Assembly (NCBI RefSeq): GCF_000175935.2
Contig: NC_014837.1
Span: 3,534,001 to 3,598,000, forward strand
Length of the DNA: 64,000 nt
Reading direction: 5' to 3'
Source of the DNA: Pantoea sp. At-9b
Lineage (GTDB): Bacteria; Pseudomonadota; Gammaproteobacteria; Enterobacterales; Enterobacteriaceae
Part shown: positions 28,174 to 38,165 of the stretch, in pieces
How positions within the stretch are numbered: the first letter of the stretch is position 1
Layout: every line of letters begins with the position of its first letter
Notes under the pieces: model-generated
The model's database searches: none
Seen by the model: only the letters and a program-made list of their open reading frames with translations
Told to the model about the DNA's origin: nothing
Translations under genes and position numbers: made by a program

Positions 28174-28728
28174 ATGTTAACAATGACGTTTTTAGTCAAA
28201 ACGCTGATCGACCTGTACGTGATGGTATTGCTACTGCGTATCTGGATGCAGTGGTCACGCTGTGACTTCTACAACCCGTTGTCACAGTTTGTCGTGAAGA
28301 TTACCCAGCCAATCATCAAACCACTGCGCCGGGTGCTGCCAGCCTTGGGGCCGATTGATACCGCCTCATTAGTGCTGGCATTTGTGCTGACCACCCTGAA
28401 ATACCCGATTCTGTTGTTGATTCAGGTGGGGGTGTTCTCGGTCGATCCGACCAACCTGCTGGTTGGCCTGTTATCACTGCTGAAGTCAGCCGGTTATCTG
28501 GTGTTCTGGGTGATTATTATCCGTTCACTGATGAGCTGGATCAGCCAGGGCCGTGGCCCGATTGATTATGTGCTGATCCAACTGACCGAGCCGCTGATGG
28601 CACCGATTCGCCGTATTCTGCCGGCGATGGGGGGTATCGATTTTTCTGCCATGATTGTGATTCTGGTGCTGTATGCACTGAATTTCCTCGGCATGGACCT
28701 GTTCCCGGGTCTCTGGTATTTGCTGTAA
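28174..28728 (+). CDS. yggT: YggT-family integral membrane protein
   Basis: The 184-residue protein has two copies of the YggT unit (each a membrane segment pair), marked by YNPLSQFVVKITQPIIKPLRR and PIDYVLIQLTEPLMAPIRR. It lies in the inner membrane; YggT relatives affect ion and osmotic tolerance, but the E. coli role is unclear. ATG 28174 follows GAGG by 8 nt; it starts 12 bp after yggS. In E. coli the small gene yggU comes next. Here rdgB follows after 20 bp and yggU is absent. Confidence 0.92.
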   Translation: MLTMTFLVKTLIDLYVMVLLLRIWMQWSRCDFYNPLSQFVVKITQPIIKPLRRVLPALGPIDTASLVLAFVLTTLKYPILLLIQVGVFSVDPTNLLVGLLSLLKSAGYLVFWVIIIRSLMSWISQGRGPIDYVLIQLTEPLMAPIRRILPAMGGIDFSAMIVILVLYALNFLGMDLFPGLWYLL

Positions 28729-28748
28729 TTCGTTAATCTGGAACTGTT

Positions 28749-29342
28749 ATGCAAAAAGTTGTTCTCGCCACCGGCAATCCGGGCAAAGTCCGTGAACTCG
28801 CCGACCTGCTGGCGGCCTTTGGTCTTGATATCGTGGCGCAAACCGAGTTGGGCGTGGAGTCAGCGGAAGAAACCGGCCTGACGTTTATTGAAAACGCCAT
28901 TCTCAAAGCACGTCATGCCGCACAGATCACCGGTCTGCCCGCGATTGCTGATGACTCTGGTCTGGCGGTCGATGCGCTCGGCGGCGCGCCGGGCATCTAC
29001 TCCGCCCGGTACGCCGGTCTTGATGCCAGCGATCAGCAGAACCTCGACAAATTGCTGATCGCGCTGGAAAACGTGCCCGAGGGCGAACGCCAGGCGCAGT
29101 TCCACTGCGTGCTGGTTTACGTGCGTCACGCTGCCGATCCTACGCCACTGGTGTTCCACGGCAGTTGGGCCGGTGAAATCACTCGCGCAGCCGCGGGTGA
29201 AGGCGGTTTTGGCTATGATCCCATTTTCTATGTCCCTGAATTAGGCAAAACGGCGGCTGAGCTGAGTAAAGATGAAAAGCGCGCCGTTTCTCACCGTGGC
29301 AAAGCATTGACGCTATTATTGGATGCGATGCGCAATGCCTGA
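28749..29342 (+). CDS. rdgB: XTP/dITP diphosphatase (non-canonical purine NTP hydrolase)
   Basis: RdgB (Ham1) hydrolyses dITP, ITP and XTP to monophosphates, which keeps deaminated purines out of DNA. The 197-residue protein has the E. coli length and the signatures [45 protein letters not shown] and [11 protein letters not shown]. The 3' end overlaps hemW by 8 nt, so the two are translationally linked. Confidence 0.97.
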   Translation: MQKVVLATGNPGKVRELADLLAAFGLDIVAQTELGVESAEETGLTFIENAILKARHAAQITGLPAIADDSGLAVDALGGAPGIYSARYAGLDASDQQNLDKLLIALENVPEGERQAQFHCVLVYVRHAADPTPLVFHGSWAGEITRAAAGEGGFGYDPIFYVPELGKTAAELSKDEKRAVSHRGKALTLLLDAMRNA

Positions 29343-30474
29343 TTTACCACCGTTAAGCCTGTACATCCATATTCCGTGGTGTGTGCAGAAGTGTCCCTAC
29401 TGTGATTTCAACTCACACGCATTGAAAGGCGAGGTGCCGCACATCGAGTATGTGCAGCACCTGTTGCACGATCTTGAGCAGGATTTACCTCTCACCAGCG
29501 GGCGCGAAGTCCGCACCATCTTTATTGGTGGTGGTACGCCAAGTCTGTTAAGCAGCAATGCGATGCAAATGTTGATGGATGGTGTCCGAGCACGGCTACC
29601 GCTGGCAGCCGATGCCGAAATCACCATGGAAGCCAACCCCGGCACGGTAGAAGCCGATCGCTTCAGTGGTTATCAGCAAGCCGGGATTAACCGCATTTCG
29701 ATTGGCGTGCAGAGCTTCAGCCCGCAAAAGCTGGAACGTCTCGGGCGTATTCATGGACCGGAAGAAGCACAACGCGCGGCGCATCTTGCCGCTGGTCTTG
29801 GATTACGCAGCTTTAACCTCGATTTGATGCACGGCCTGCCGGACCAGTCGCTGGAGGAAGCACTCGACGATCTGCGCCAGGCGATTGCGTTGCATCCGCC
29901 GCATCTGTCGTGGTATCAGCTGACGATTGAGCCAAATACGTTGTTTGGTTCACGTCCGCCGGTGCTGCCGGATGATGACGCGCTGTGGGATATCTTCGAA
30001 CAAGGCCATCAATTGCTGACCGCCGCCGGTTATCAACAGTATGAAACCTCGGCCTATGCGAAGCCTGGCTATCGCTGTGAGCATAACCTCAATTACTGGC
30101 GCTTCGGTGATTACCTCGGCATTGGTTGTGGTGCCCATGGCAAACTGACGCAGCCTGATGGCCGCATTGTACGCACCGTCAAAACCCGTCACCCACGTGG
30201 TTTTATGAAGGGCAATTACCTCGATAAGCAGCATGATGTCGCGGATGCGGATAAACCGTTCGAGTTCTTTATGAACCGTTTCCGTCTGCTGGAGGCCGCA
30301 CCGCGCGCCGATTTCTGCCGCTACACCGGGCTGGAAGAAGCCGTAATCCGTCCACAGATTGATGCGGCAATTGCAGCGGGTTATGTGCTGGAAACGGAAC
30401 AACATTGGCAGATTACGGAGAAAGGAAAATTGTTCCTTAACTCGCTGCTGGAATTGTTTCTGGTGGAAGAATAA
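29335..30474 (+). CDS. hemW: Radical SAM heme chaperone HemW
   Basis: HemW is a radical SAM protein that binds heme and is proposed to deliver it to respiratory enzymes. It was long annotated as a coproporphyrinogen III oxidase-like protein. The 379-residue product starts [16 protein letters not shown] and has the Cys triad in [11 protein letters not shown] (C-x3-C-x2-C), then [18 protein letters not shown] and [23 protein letters not shown] 29335 lies inside the last codons of rdgB. A GC-rich hairpin follows the stop. Confidence 0.95.
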   Translation: MPDLPPLSLYIHIPWCVQKCPYCDFNSHALKGEVPHIEYVQHLLHDLEQDLPLTSGREVRTIFIGGGTPSLLSSNAMQMLMDGVRARLPLAADAEITMEANPGTVEADRFSGYQQAGINRISIGVQSFSPQKLERLGRIHGPEEAQRAAHLAAGLGLRSFNLDLMHGLPDQSLEEALDDLRQAIALHPPHLSWYQLTIEPNTLFGSRPPVLPDDDALWDIFEQGHQLLTAAGYQQYETSAYAKPGYRCEHNLNYWRFGDYLGIGCGAHGKLTQPDGRIVRTVKTRHPRGFMKGNYLDKQHDVADADKPFEFFMNRFRLLEAAPRADFCRYTGLEEAVIRPQIDAAIAAGYVLETEQHWQITEKGKLFLNSLLELFLVEE

Positions 30475-30483
30475 ATCTTGATC

Positions 30484-30511
30484 GTCGCGGCGCGATCAAT
30501 CGCGCCGCGAC
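30484..30511. repeat. GC-rich perfect palindrome between convergent hemW and GntR gene
   Basis: GTCGCGGCGCGAT and ATCGCGCCGCGAC form a perfect 13-bp stem around CA. It differs from the REP-like family at 36.0, 36.9, 51.1, 53.3 and 60.0 kb by a few bases and may belong to it. It could act as a bidirectional terminator, but neither side has a strong T run. Confidence 0.7.
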
Positions 30512-30515
30512 AGAA

Positions 30516-31250
30516 TCAACTTCTCTCGGTATTTTGTCGCAGCTGCAGCAGATTGGTATTAATCAGCGCGATATTCACTTCGCATGGCGTGCCGTCATCC
30601 AGATAAACCGTTTCACTGATCTCCAGCACCGCATCATTTTCTCGCAAATTCAGAAGATTAAGCTGTTCGCTATCCGTTAAATTGATGGCACTTAAATTCT
30701 GGTCCCTGCGCTGAACCTTCTTCCCGGTAAGCTGTTCAATATAAGAGTATTTGGATATCTCCAGCTTGCTGAATTCCATGCTGCTAAACATGGTCACCGG
30801 CAGATGGATATGTTCGAGCGCCACCGGAATATCATCAAAGCACATCAGACGGACGATTTTATACACCTGATCGCTGTTCTTAATACGTAACGACTGCGCC
30901 ATATCCGGCGTTGGCACCTTCATAATGCTGACGGTGATAACTTTCCTGATGCCTTTATAGCCTTTTTTCTGCGCCTGATAATCAAACGGTGACAGCGCAT
31001 GAAAACGGCCAGAATGGTTACTTTTGCCGATCGAGCCAACAAACAGGCCGGATCCTTTCACCCGGTAAATGCGCTGCTGTTCAATCAAAATCCTTGTCGC
31101 TTCGCGCACCGTCGCTCGGGTAATACCGATGTTCTTGGCTATCGCAATTTCGGTGTCGAGCTTATCGCCAGGCAGAAGCCCATCCTCTTTGATTTTACGG
31201 AGGATGTAATCGACAACCTCTTTCTGCTTCTCAGTAATGCCATCGACCAT
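30516..31250 (-). CDS. GntR/HutC-family (UTRA) transcriptional regulator
   Basis: The 244-residue protein has an N-terminal winged helix (DYILRKIKEDGLLPGDKL, ITRATVREATRILIEQQRIY, KGSGLFVG). The C-terminal UTRA effector domain (VYKIVRLMCFDDIPVALEH, LEISETVYLDDGTPCEVN) binds small ligands, often sugar phosphates, in this family. ATG 31250 follows a weak GGAAG. The gene faces away from the transketolase-PTS operon, with a 512-bp intergenic region holding HutC-type half-sites. It most likely represses that operon until its sugar phosphate appears. Confidence 0.88.
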   Translation of the reverse strand: MVDGITEKQKEVVDYILRKIKEDGLLPGDKLDTEIAIAKNIGITRATVREATRILIEQQRIYRVKGSGLFVGSIGKSNHSGRFHALSPFDYQAQKKGYKGIRKVITVSIMKVPTPDMAQSLRIKNSDQVYKIVRLMCFDDIPVALEHIHLPVTMFSSMEFSKLEISKYSYIEQLTGKKVQRRDQNLSAINLTDSEQLNLLNLRENDAVLEISETVYLDDGTPCEVNIALINTNLLQLRQNTERS

Positions 31251-31450
31251 CAACGTTCTTCCCGATAAGTGTAAGACCCGACTACAACGAGCCATAAATG
31301 CACATGTATGCCTGAGTTTATTTTCTTCGCACCAGCCTGACCGTATGAGGATGTGATCCAGTTAACGAATTTGCACTCCAGCTCAGGGTGTCCAGCCAGA
31401 TTTCAATCTTACATATTGTATCTGTACACGTCCAGGTGCATCATCAAGAT

Positions 31451-31477
31451 GACTAGACACATTAAACATGTATAGAC
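31451..31477. promoter_or_regulatory. Candidate HutC-type operator in the GntR/transketolase intergenic region
   Basis: GACTAGAC (31451-31458; reverse complement GTCTAGTC) and GTATAGAC (31470-31477) match the HutC-subfamily consensus GTMTAKAC at 7 and 8 of 8 positions. The arms CTAGACA and TGTATAG make an imperfect inverted repeat around 9 bp. The rest of 31251-31762 is AT-rich promoter-type sequence without a gene. Confidence 0.5.
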
Positions 31478-31762
31478 TTAATCAGGCAACTGTAAAACCT
31501 GATTGCTAAAAAATAAAAATCAGTGTGTTCGAATCAATAAAATCAATCAACATAATGATATTTAATACTATTTATTGATATGACGTGAGTTATCCATCCT
31601 GAAAACTCAGCAATTTTTCAGGCGTGAGCAGGGATCTTCACGGCATAACAAGGTGCCACACCAGGGGCAGCCACCGGGTAAATGACTGGACATCTTTCAC
31701 CATCGATTCACCGATGCCAGTCCGGGTTTCTGCATAAAACAGCGCTAAAGCGAGATCAGTTC

Positions 31763-33757
31763 ATGGTAAATAGAGAGTTAGCAAACGCGATTCGATTTCT
31801 GAGCATTGATGCGATCCAGCAAGCCAATTCAGGGCATCCTGGTGCGCCGATGGGAATGGCGGATATTGCCGAAGTGGTGTGGCGTCATCACTTACGCCAC
31901 AACCCAAAGAACCCGCAGTGGTTCAATCGTGACCGCTATGTTCAGTCCAACGGACATGGTTCCATGCTGCTTTATTCCTTGCTGCATCTGACTGGCTATG
32001 ATGTGACCCTTGAGGACATCCGCCAGTTTCGCCAGTTACATTCCCGCACCCCAGGGCACCCCGAATACGGTTATACGCCAGGCGTAGAAACCACCACCGG
32101 CCCGCTTGGCCAGGGTGTGGCAAATGCCGTCGGGATGGCGATTGCCGAAAAAGCGCTGGCCGCGCAGTTCAATAAACCGGATTTCGCATTGGTCGATCAC
32201 TATACCTGGCTGTTTTTAGGTGATGGCTGCCTGATGGAAGGGATCTCCCATGAGGCATGTGGTCTGGCTGGCACCCTGCAACTGGGCAAACTGATCGCCG
32301 TCTGGGATGACAATGGCATCTCGATTGATGGTCATGTGGAAGGCTGGTTCTCGGAAGATACCGCCGCCCGCTTCCGTGCGTATGGCTGGCATGTGATTGA
32401 AGGTGTTGACGGGCATGATGCAGCGGCAGTGGATGCTGCAGTACGTGAAGCCAAAGCCGTCACCGATAAACCCAGCCTGTTATGTTGTAAAACCATCATC
32501 GGTTTTGGCTCGCCGAACAAGGCCAACAGCCACGATTGCCACGGTTCAGCCCTCGGCACCGCAGAAGTTGCCCTGGTGCGCGAAGCGCTGAACTGGCCGC
32601 ATGCGCCCTTCGAGATCCCTGACGCGATCTATCAGGCCTGGGATGCAACCGAACAAGGGGCCAAAAATCAACAAGAGTGGGATCACCTGTTTGCCACTTA
32701 TCAACAACGCTGGCCGGAGCTGGCGGCTGAATTTAGCCGTCGTATGCAGGGTGAACTGCCCGCCAACTGGGCAGCGGACATGGATAACTACATCGCCGCC
32801 TTGCAGGCTGCGCCAGCTAACCTTGCTACCCGCCAGGTCAGCCAGAAGTGCCTGAATCATTTTGCCGATTTGCTGCCAGAATTGATGGGCGGTTCGGCGG
32901 ATTTGTCGCCGTCAAACCTGACCCGCCAACAAACCTCTGTCGATTTCAGTGCTGAAAATCCGGCGGGCAATTACATCTCCTGGGGCGTGCGTGAATTCGG
33001 CATGTCCGCGATGATGAATGGCCTGGCACTGCATGGCGGTTTTATCCCCTACGGCGGTACCTTCCTGATGTTTATGGAGTACGCCCGCAATGCGGTGCGT
33101 ATGGCCGCACTGATGAAAATCCGTTCAATCTTCGTCTATAGCCATGACACCATCGGCCTCGGCGAGGATGGTCCAACCCATCAGCCGGTTGAGCAGCTCG
33201 CCTCGCTGCGACTGACACCGAATATGGAAACCTGGCGCGGCTGCGATCAGGTCGAAGTCGCAGTGGCATGGCGTCAGGCCATTGAACGTCAGAACGGGCC
33301 AACCGCGTTGATCCTCACCCGACAACCGCTTGAGCAACAGCCTCGTTCAACGGCGCAGGTGGCGGATATCGCCCGTGGCGGCTATGTCCTCCTCGATTGC
33401 GATGGCAAACCCGAACTGTTGCTGATCTCATCCGGTTCGGAAATCGAGCTGGTGGTGGCTGCGGCCAAAGTGCTGCATCAGGAAGGCCGTAAAGTGCGAG
33501 TGGTTTCCCTGCCCTGTACCGAACGTTTCGATCAGCAGGAAGAGCAATATAAAGAAGCGGTGCTGCCGAAAGATGTGCGCCAACGTCTGGCGGTGGAGGC
33601 CAGCATTGAAGGATTCTGGCAGCGTTACACCGGCCTGGATGGGAAAGTGATTGGCATGAAATCATTCGGCGAGTCAGCACCCGCCAACGTCCTGTTCAGG
33701 CATTTTGGCTTTACGGTGGAAAATGTACTCGAAACCGCACGTAGCTTGCTGAAGTAA
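31763..33757 (+). CDS. Transketolase, second-copy type linked to a PTS
   Basis: Transketolase moves two-carbon units between sugar phosphates with thiamine diphosphate. The 664-residue product has the full length of TktA/TktB. It has the N-terminal [17 protein letters not shown], the ThDP motif [10 protein letters not shown]...WDDN, the catalytic-half [18 protein letters not shown] and [20 protein letters not shown]. The core tktA usually lies next to metK-speA on this chromosomal arm in E. coli, but here the gene sits beyond hemW in front of three PTS genes. It is therefore likely a pathway-specific copy. ATG 31763 is chosen by family similarity ([14 protein letters not shown]); the ribosome-binding site is weak (GCGAG). 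Confidence 0.92.
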   Translation: MVNRELANAIRFLSIDAIQQANSGHPGAPMGMADIAEVVWRHHLRHNPKNPQWFNRDRYVQSNGHGSMLLYSLLHLTGYDVTLEDIRQFRQLHSRTPGHPEYGYTPGVETTTGPLGQGVANAVGMAIAEKALAAQFNKPDFALVDHYTWLFLGDGCLMEGISHEACGLAGTLQLGKLIAVWDDNGISIDGHVEGWFSEDTAARFRAYGWHVIEGVDGHDAAAVDAAVREAKAVTDKPSLLCCKTIIGFGSPNKANSHDCHGSALGTAEVALVREALNWPHAPFEIPDAIYQAWDATEQGAKNQQEWDHLFATYQQRWPELAAEFSRRMQGELPANWAADMDNYIAALQAAPANLATRQVSQKCLNHFADLLPELMGGSADLSPSNLTRQQTSVDFSAENPAGNYISWGVREFGMSAMMNGLALHGGFIPYGGTFLMFMEYARNAVRMAALMKIRSIFVYSHDTIGLGEDGPTHQPVEQLASLRLTPNMETWRGCDQVEVAVAWRQAIERQNGPTALILTRQPLEQQPRSTAQVADIARGGYVLLDCDGKPELLLISSGSEIELVVAAAKVLHQEGRKVRVVSLPCTERFDQQEEQYKEAVLPKDVRQRLAVEASIEGFWQRYTGLDGKVIGMKSFGESAPANVLFRHFGFTVENVLETARSLLK

Positions 33758-33790
33758 GTAGCGAACACGATTTTAATTCAGGAAATAACT

Positions 33791-34252
33791 ATGTCGAATC
33801 TGTCAAAGTGGCTGAATGAAGAAAAAATCCAGTATCTGACAAGCGTCTCCGACTGGAAAGAAGCAATTCAGGTTGCCGGACGCCCGTTACTGAATGAAGG
33901 CGCGATTTCTCAACAGTATATTGATGTCATCATTCAGCAAAAACAGGATATTGGCCCCTATTTTGTTATCGCGCCACGCATCGCCATGCCCCATGCGCGC
34001 CCAGAGCAGGGAGCGCACAAACTCGGGTTATCGATTGTCAAACTGGGCCAGGCCGTCAAATTTGATGCTGATGAAAATGATCCGGTTGATGCTATTTTTA
34101 TGTTCTCAGCACCGGACAGCAACAGCCATATTGAAATGATTTCTCAACTGGCTGAAGTCCTCTCCGATGACGAGACGATGGGGCGATTATTCAACTCACG
34201 TAGTAAAGAAGAATTGAGCGCCATTTTACTGGCAGACAAGGCAGTTAATTAA
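33791..34252 (+). CDS. PTS EIIA component, ascorbate (UlaC) type
   Basis: The 153-residue protein has the PTS EIIA type-2 fold. The phosphorylated histidine is His68 in APRIAMPHARPEQG. It would take phosphate from HPr and pass it to the EIIB encoded next. AGGAA precedes the ATG. It starts 33 bp after the transketolase gene, in the same direction, so the four genes are probably one operon. Confidence 0.9.
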   Translation: MSNLSKWLNEEKIQYLTSVSDWKEAIQVAGRPLLNEGAISQQYIDVIIQQKQDIGPYFVIAPRIAMPHARPEQGAHKLGLSIVKLGQAVKFDADENDPVDAIFMFSAPDSNSHIEMISQLAEVLSDDETMGRLFNSRSKEELSAILLADKAVN

Positions 34253-34287
34253 GTAACCCATTTAGAATATGAACCAAGAGGTATGGT

Positions 34288-34560
34288 ATGAAAATTATGG
34301 CGGTTTGTGGCTCAGGCCTGGGAAGCAGTTTCATGATGGAAATGAACATTAAAAAAGTTCTTAAAGCCATCGAGATCACTGCGGATGTGGAACATTCTGA
34401 TCTGGGTTCAGTTACCCCTGATGTTGCTGATGTTTTTGTGATGGGTAAAGACATTGCCTACAGCGCTAACTTGCCTGAAGACAAAGTCATCATCATCAAT
34501 AACATTATCGACATCAAAGAACTTGAGCAAAAGATTCGCGAATATTTTAATAAAGTCTGA
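34288..34560 (+). CDS. PTS EIIB component, ascorbate (UlaB) type
   Basis: The 90-residue protein starts MKIMAVCGSGLGSSFMMEMN. Cys7 in the loop VCGSGLGSS is the phosphorylated residue of UlaB/GatB-type EIIB proteins. It phosphorylates the sugar during passage through EIIC. AGAGGT precedes the ATG. Splitting of A, B and C into separate chains is as in ulaABC, but the gene order here is A-B-C, not C-B-A. Confidence 0.9.
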   Translation: MKIMAVCGSGLGSSFMMEMNIKKVLKAIEITADVEHSDLGSVTPDVADVFVMGKDIAYSANLPEDKVIIINNIIDIKELEQKIREYFNKV

Positions 34561-34646
34561 CTCAATCCTTTCTACCCTTAATAATTCAGGTTGCAGCCAG
34601 GGTATATGCAACCTGAAAAAATAGAACGCTTACCGCTGAGGTTAAT

Positions 34647-36023
34647 ATGTTTATCCAAAACCTTTTATTGGTAGTTGTCGACGTGCTGAAAGTGCCTTCA
34701 ATCCTGGTAGGATTAGTGGCTTTATTTGGTCTGGTCGCGCAAAGAAAACCGTTCCCGGATGTCATTAAAGGTACGGTAAAAACGATTCTGGGTTTTTTAG
34801 TGCTGGCAGGTGGTGCCTCTGTATTGGTCGGTTCACTGACTCCACTCGGTGATATCTTCAAGCAGGCATTTGATGTTCAAGGCATTATTCCTAACAACGA
34901 AGCGATGGTTTCCATTGCGCTGGAAAAATACGGTGCGCCCACCACGCTGATCATGGCGTTTGGTATGGTGGCGAATATTATCGTTGCTCGCTTTACCCGC
35001 CTGAAATATATCTACCTTTCTGGTCATGTGACATTTTATATGGCCTGTATGGTGGCCATTATTCTGTCGGTTGCCGGTTTCGAAGGCGTCCAGCTTATTT
35101 ATACCGGCTCGCTGGCACTCGGCATGTTGATGGCATTTTTCCCGGCGCTGGCGCAACCGCATATGCGTAAAATTGTTGGACATGACCAGGTCGCATTAGC
35201 CCATACCGGGACCGTTGGTTATGTGCTGTCAGGCTGGATTGGTTCATTAGTCGGTAAAGGTTCGAAATCTACCGAAGAGATGAACATGCCAAAAAACCTG
35301 AGTTTTTTGCGTGACAGTACCATCTCTATTTCACTGACCATGATGATTATCTACTTTATTTTGTCTGCTTCGGCGGGCAAAGAATATGTGGAAACACATT
35401 TCAGTCATGGTCAGAACTATCTGGTCTATTCATTCGTACAGGCCATCACCTTCGCAGCTGGCGTATTTATTATTCTGCAAGGTGTACGTTTAATTCTGGC
35501 AGAGATCGTACCGGCGTTCACCGGCTTCTCTGAAAAGCTGGTACCGAATGCCCGTCCGGCACTCGACTGTCCGATTGTATTCCCTTATGCGCCGAATGCG
35601 GTACTGGTTGGCTTTATTTCCAGCTTCGTCGGTGGCCTGGTCGGATTATTTATTCTCGGCCAATTGAAATGGGTATTAATTTTACCAGGTGTCGTGCCAC
35701 ACTTCTTCTGCGGCGCTACTGCTGGGGTATTTGGCAATGCGACCGGCGGTAAACGTGGTGCAATGCTCGGTGCATTCGCCCATGGTGTGTTAATTACCTT
35801 CCTGCCAGTAGCGCTGTTGCCGGTATTGGGCGCTCTGGGATTAACTAACACCACCTTCTCAGATACCGACTTTGGTGTCACCGGGATCATCCTGGGTAAT
35901 ATGGCCCGATATATGGACAAGGGCACCATTACCATGGTGATTACCGGGATTTTCGCTCTGCTGGTTATTTATAACTTTGCCACCAGTAATAAAGGCGTGG
36001 CAAAAGAAGTGAAAGGCGAATAA
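34647..36023 (+). CDS. PTS EIIC permease, ascorbate (UlaA/SgaT) family
   Basis: The 458-residue integral membrane protein is the sugar channel of the PTS. It shows about 11 hydrophobic segments and the SgaT-family features VKGTVKTILGFLVLAGGASVLV, ARFTRLKYIYLSGHVTFYMAC and NATGGKRGAMLGAFAHGVLITFLP. TGAGGT precedes the ATG. The family is named for L-ascorbate, but the gene set here lacks the ula enzymes (lactonase, decarboxylase, isomerase, epimerase) and has a transketolase instead, so the substrate may be another sugar or sugar acid. A REP-like element follows. Confidence 0.9.
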   Translation: MFIQNLLLVVVDVLKVPSILVGLVALFGLVAQRKPFPDVIKGTVKTILGFLVLAGGASVLVGSLTPLGDIFKQAFDVQGIIPNNEAMVSIALEKYGAPTTLIMAFGMVANIIVARFTRLKYIYLSGHVTFYMACMVAIILSVAGFEGVQLIYTGSLALGMLMAFFPALAQPHMRKIVGHDQVALAHTGTVGYVLSGWIGSLVGKGSKSTEEMNMPKNLSFLRDSTISISLTMMIIYFILSASAGKEYVETHFSHGQNYLVYSFVQAITFAAGVFIILQGVRLILAEIVPAFTGFSEKLVPNARPALDCPIVFPYAPNAVLVGFISSFVGGLVGLFILGQLKWVLILPGVVPHFFCGATAGVFGNATGGKRGAMLGAFAHGVLITFLPVALLPVLGALGLTNTTFSDTDFGVTGIILGNMARYMDKGTITMVITGIFALLVIYNFATSNKGVAKEVKGE

Positions 36024-36039
36024 AACGTATCACTGAAAA

Positions 36040-36111
36040 GTAGCGGCGCGATTTATCGCGCGGTTCGGTGCGCGGTGTCGGAAAAAACCGCGCGATAAAT
36101 CGCGCCGCTAC
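36040..36111. repeat. REP-like palindromic element (full, two inverted arms)
   Basis: The arm GTAGCGGCGCGATTTATC(GCGC) and its exact inverse (ending in CGCGCCGCTAC) enclose about 28 bp with an AAAAAA run. It lies between the EIIC gene and convergent yggN. The same element recurs at 36861, 51059 and 53321 and as one arm at 60008. Confidence 0.9.
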
Positions 36112-36115
36112 GAAA

Positions 36116-36832
36116 TTAACCTTTGAAGCTTTGCACCAGGCCTTTACGCTGCCCTTCAAGGTCCGTCACGCGGTTACACACCTCATGACCAAAATTCTGG
36201 AAATCCTGCTCCTGCTTGTTCCATTCCGTTTGAATCGACTGCTGTAACCCCCCGAGATTACCCATCAACGCCTGCAACGGGTTGCTACCGCCGCCAGACT
36301 GCTGGCTGCCCATCTCGTTCAGGCTGTCCTGCAGGATACCGCCCATGGTGCTTTGCACCAGTTTTTCACCGTCGGCACGTACCTGATCAATTGCCTGATG
36401 ATGGAAAGTCAGGCCATCGCTACGATGCTCAATAATCCGGTTCATCTGCTGCTTCAGCTGACCATCCAGTTTGCTGAGGCGATTACGCACGTTGCTGTTT
36501 GGCCCCAGCTTTTCGACAATCACCTGATCCAGGGCAACACGACTGCGCTCCAGACGGGAATTCGCACCCTGATCGATCCAGGGTAAGTCACGGCGCAGTG
36601 CGTTTTGATAGTCGATCGCTTTCTGGCGTGTGGCGTTATCGACACTCACTCTCTGCCCATTGAACTGCACATCACCCTGCGGCGAGATTTCGAGGTTGCC
36701 GTTTTCTCCCACCACCTGCACGCTCTGCGGCTTAATAATCACATCATCTTGTGGCTTAACGCTGCATTCATACGCAGCCTGGGCCTGAGTCGCCGCCAGC
36801 AACAACGCGGCGAGAAGCGTTTTACGAACCAT
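36116..36832 (-). CDS. yggN: DUF2884 periplasmic protein YggN
   Basis: The 238-residue protein matches E. coli YggN (239). It has a signal peptide (MVRKTLLAALLLAATQAQA), then YECSVKPQDDVIIKPQSVQV, and further on LPWIDQGANSRLERSR and MNRIIEHRSDGLTFHHQAIDQ. The function is unknown; it should be periplasmic. ATG 36832 follows AGGAGA. In E. coli the gene lies next to ansB, which is missing here. Confidence 0.93.
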   Translation of the reverse strand: MVRKTLLAALLLAATQAQAAYECSVKPQDDVIIKPQSVQVVGENGNLEISPQGDVQFNGQRVSVDNATRQKAIDYQNALRRDLPWIDQGANSRLERSRVALDQVIVEKLGPNSNVRNRLSKLDGQLKQQMNRIIEHRSDGLTFHHQAIDQVRADGEKLVQSTMGGILQDSLNEMGSQQSGGGSNPLQALMGNLGGLQQSIQTEWNKQEQDFQNFGHEVCNRVTDLEGQRKGLVQSFKG

Positions 36833-36860
36833 GAAATCTCCTGCATCCATTTGCGGATCC

Positions 36861-36931
36861 GTAGCGGCGCGATTTATCGCGCAGTGCCGTGCGCGATGCG
36901 GGAAAAAACGCGCGATAAATCGCGCCGCTAC
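36861..36931. repeat. REP-like palindromic element (full)
   Basis: It has the same inverted arms as the copy at 36040, with a GC-rich centre and an AAAAAA run. It lies between yggL and yggN, which are read in the same direction. Confidence 0.9.
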
Positions 36932-36964
36932 GGGATGTGCTGCTAAGCACCGTTTATGTGATGC

Positions 36965-37291
36965 TTAGTCCCACCACACATCAAAGAGTTCAGTCACCTG
37001 CACATCTGCCAGGCTACGATCCTGTAACCATTTGCGAACCAGTTCACGATGTTCATCGGTGCATTTGCCGGTCTGTTGCAGGCATACCAGCCCTTCCCAT
37101 ACCAGGTAGCCGCTACCATCGTAGGCCAGACCATTGGGATCGATCACTTCGTTGATAAACGCATCCAGGGTGCTGTCAATCTGCTCCTCACTGGTGCCTT
37201 CGGCAAAACGCCAGGCAACGGAGAAACCCAGTTCCTGAAACTCATCAATATGCAATTTTTTACGTAAACGACGGCTGCGCTGTGTGGCCAT
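36965..37291 (-). CDS. yggL: YggL, DUF469/50S ribosome-binding protein
   Basis: The 108-residue protein is colinear with E. coli Ygg[48 protein letters not shown], ending DVWWD. YggL has been reported to bind the 50S subunit. The start codon overlaps the trmB stop by 1 nt (TAATG), so the two are translationally coupled. Confidence 0.95.
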   Translation of the reverse strand: MATQRSRRLRKKLHIDEFQELGFSVAWRFAEGTSEEQIDSTLDAFINEVIDPNGLAYDGSGYLVWEGLVCLQQTGKCTDEHRELVRKWLQDRSLADVQVTELFDVWWD

Positions 37292-38010
37292 TATTTCACC
37301 CTCTCAAACATCAGATCCCAAACGCCATGGCCCAGTCGCTGCCCGCGTTGCTCAAATTTGGTTAACGGACGCGTTTCCGGACGCGGCACGTAATCATGGC
37401 TTCCTGACAGGTTTTGATAACCCTGGATGCTGCTCATCACTTCCAGCATGTGTTGAGCATAGGCTTCCCAGTCAGTCGCCATATGGAAGACGCCACCCAG
37501 CTTCAGCTTACGCATCACCAGCTCGGCAAACGGCACCTGTACGATACGGCGTTTGTTATGCCGTACTTTATGCCAGGGGTCCGGGAAAAACAGCTGCACC
37601 ATCCGCAGCGAATTATCCGGGATCATCTTCTCCAGCACTTCAACTGCGTCGTGACACATCACGCGCAGGTTTTCCACGCCCGCTTCTTTGGCTGACCCCA
37701 AACACGCGCCGACTCCAGGCGCATGCACTTCAATGCCGAGAAAGTTCTGGTGTGGATTATTTTTCGCCATCGTCACTAACGATGCGCCCATACCAAAACC
37801 AATCTCCAGCACCAGGGGTGCATCGCGGCCAAACAGCGCGGTCAAATCCAGCGGTTGCGGCTGATACTCGACGCCCATCTCCGGCCAGTATTGATCGAGT
37901 GCCAGCTGCTGCCCTTTGGTTAAGCGCCCCTGGCGGCGCACAAAACTGCGGATACGGCGTAATGGCCGCCCGTTCTCATCAAATTCTGGGGTGATGACGT
38001 CATTAATCAT
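37291..38010 (-). CDS. trmB: tRNA (guanine-46 N7) methyltransferase
   Basis: TrmB methylates G46 in the tRNA variable loop with SAM. The 239-residue product has the E. coli length. The SAM-binding motif is [13 protein letters not shown], followed by [25 protein letters not shown] and the C-terminal [20 protein letters not shown]. It is divergent from mutY, with a 155-bp gap that must hold both promoters. Confidence 0.97.
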   Translation of the reverse strand: MINDVITPEFDENGRPLRRIRSFVRRQGRLTKGQQLALDQYWPEMGVEYQPQPLDLTALFGRDAPLVLEIGFGMGASLVTMAKNNPHQNFLGIEVHAPGVGACLGSAKEAGVENLRVMCHDAVEVLEKMIPDNSLRMVQLFFPDPWHKVRHNKRRIVQVPFAELVMRKLKLGGVFHMATDWEAYAQHMLEVMSSIQGYQNLSGSHDYVPRPETRPLTKFEQRGQRLGHGVWDLMFERVK

Positions 38011-38165
38011 GTCAAAGCCTGTTGATTAGCGTGTTCAGGGAAACGCGCATTATGCAAAGTTCAATAGCAGAAGCAAGCCTTTGCAATCTTCCGGTTTACA
38101 CCCTGATGTCTCTGTGCTGGAATTCCTGCCTGAGTGTAGAGTAACCACGGAAAAATTACCTTCTT

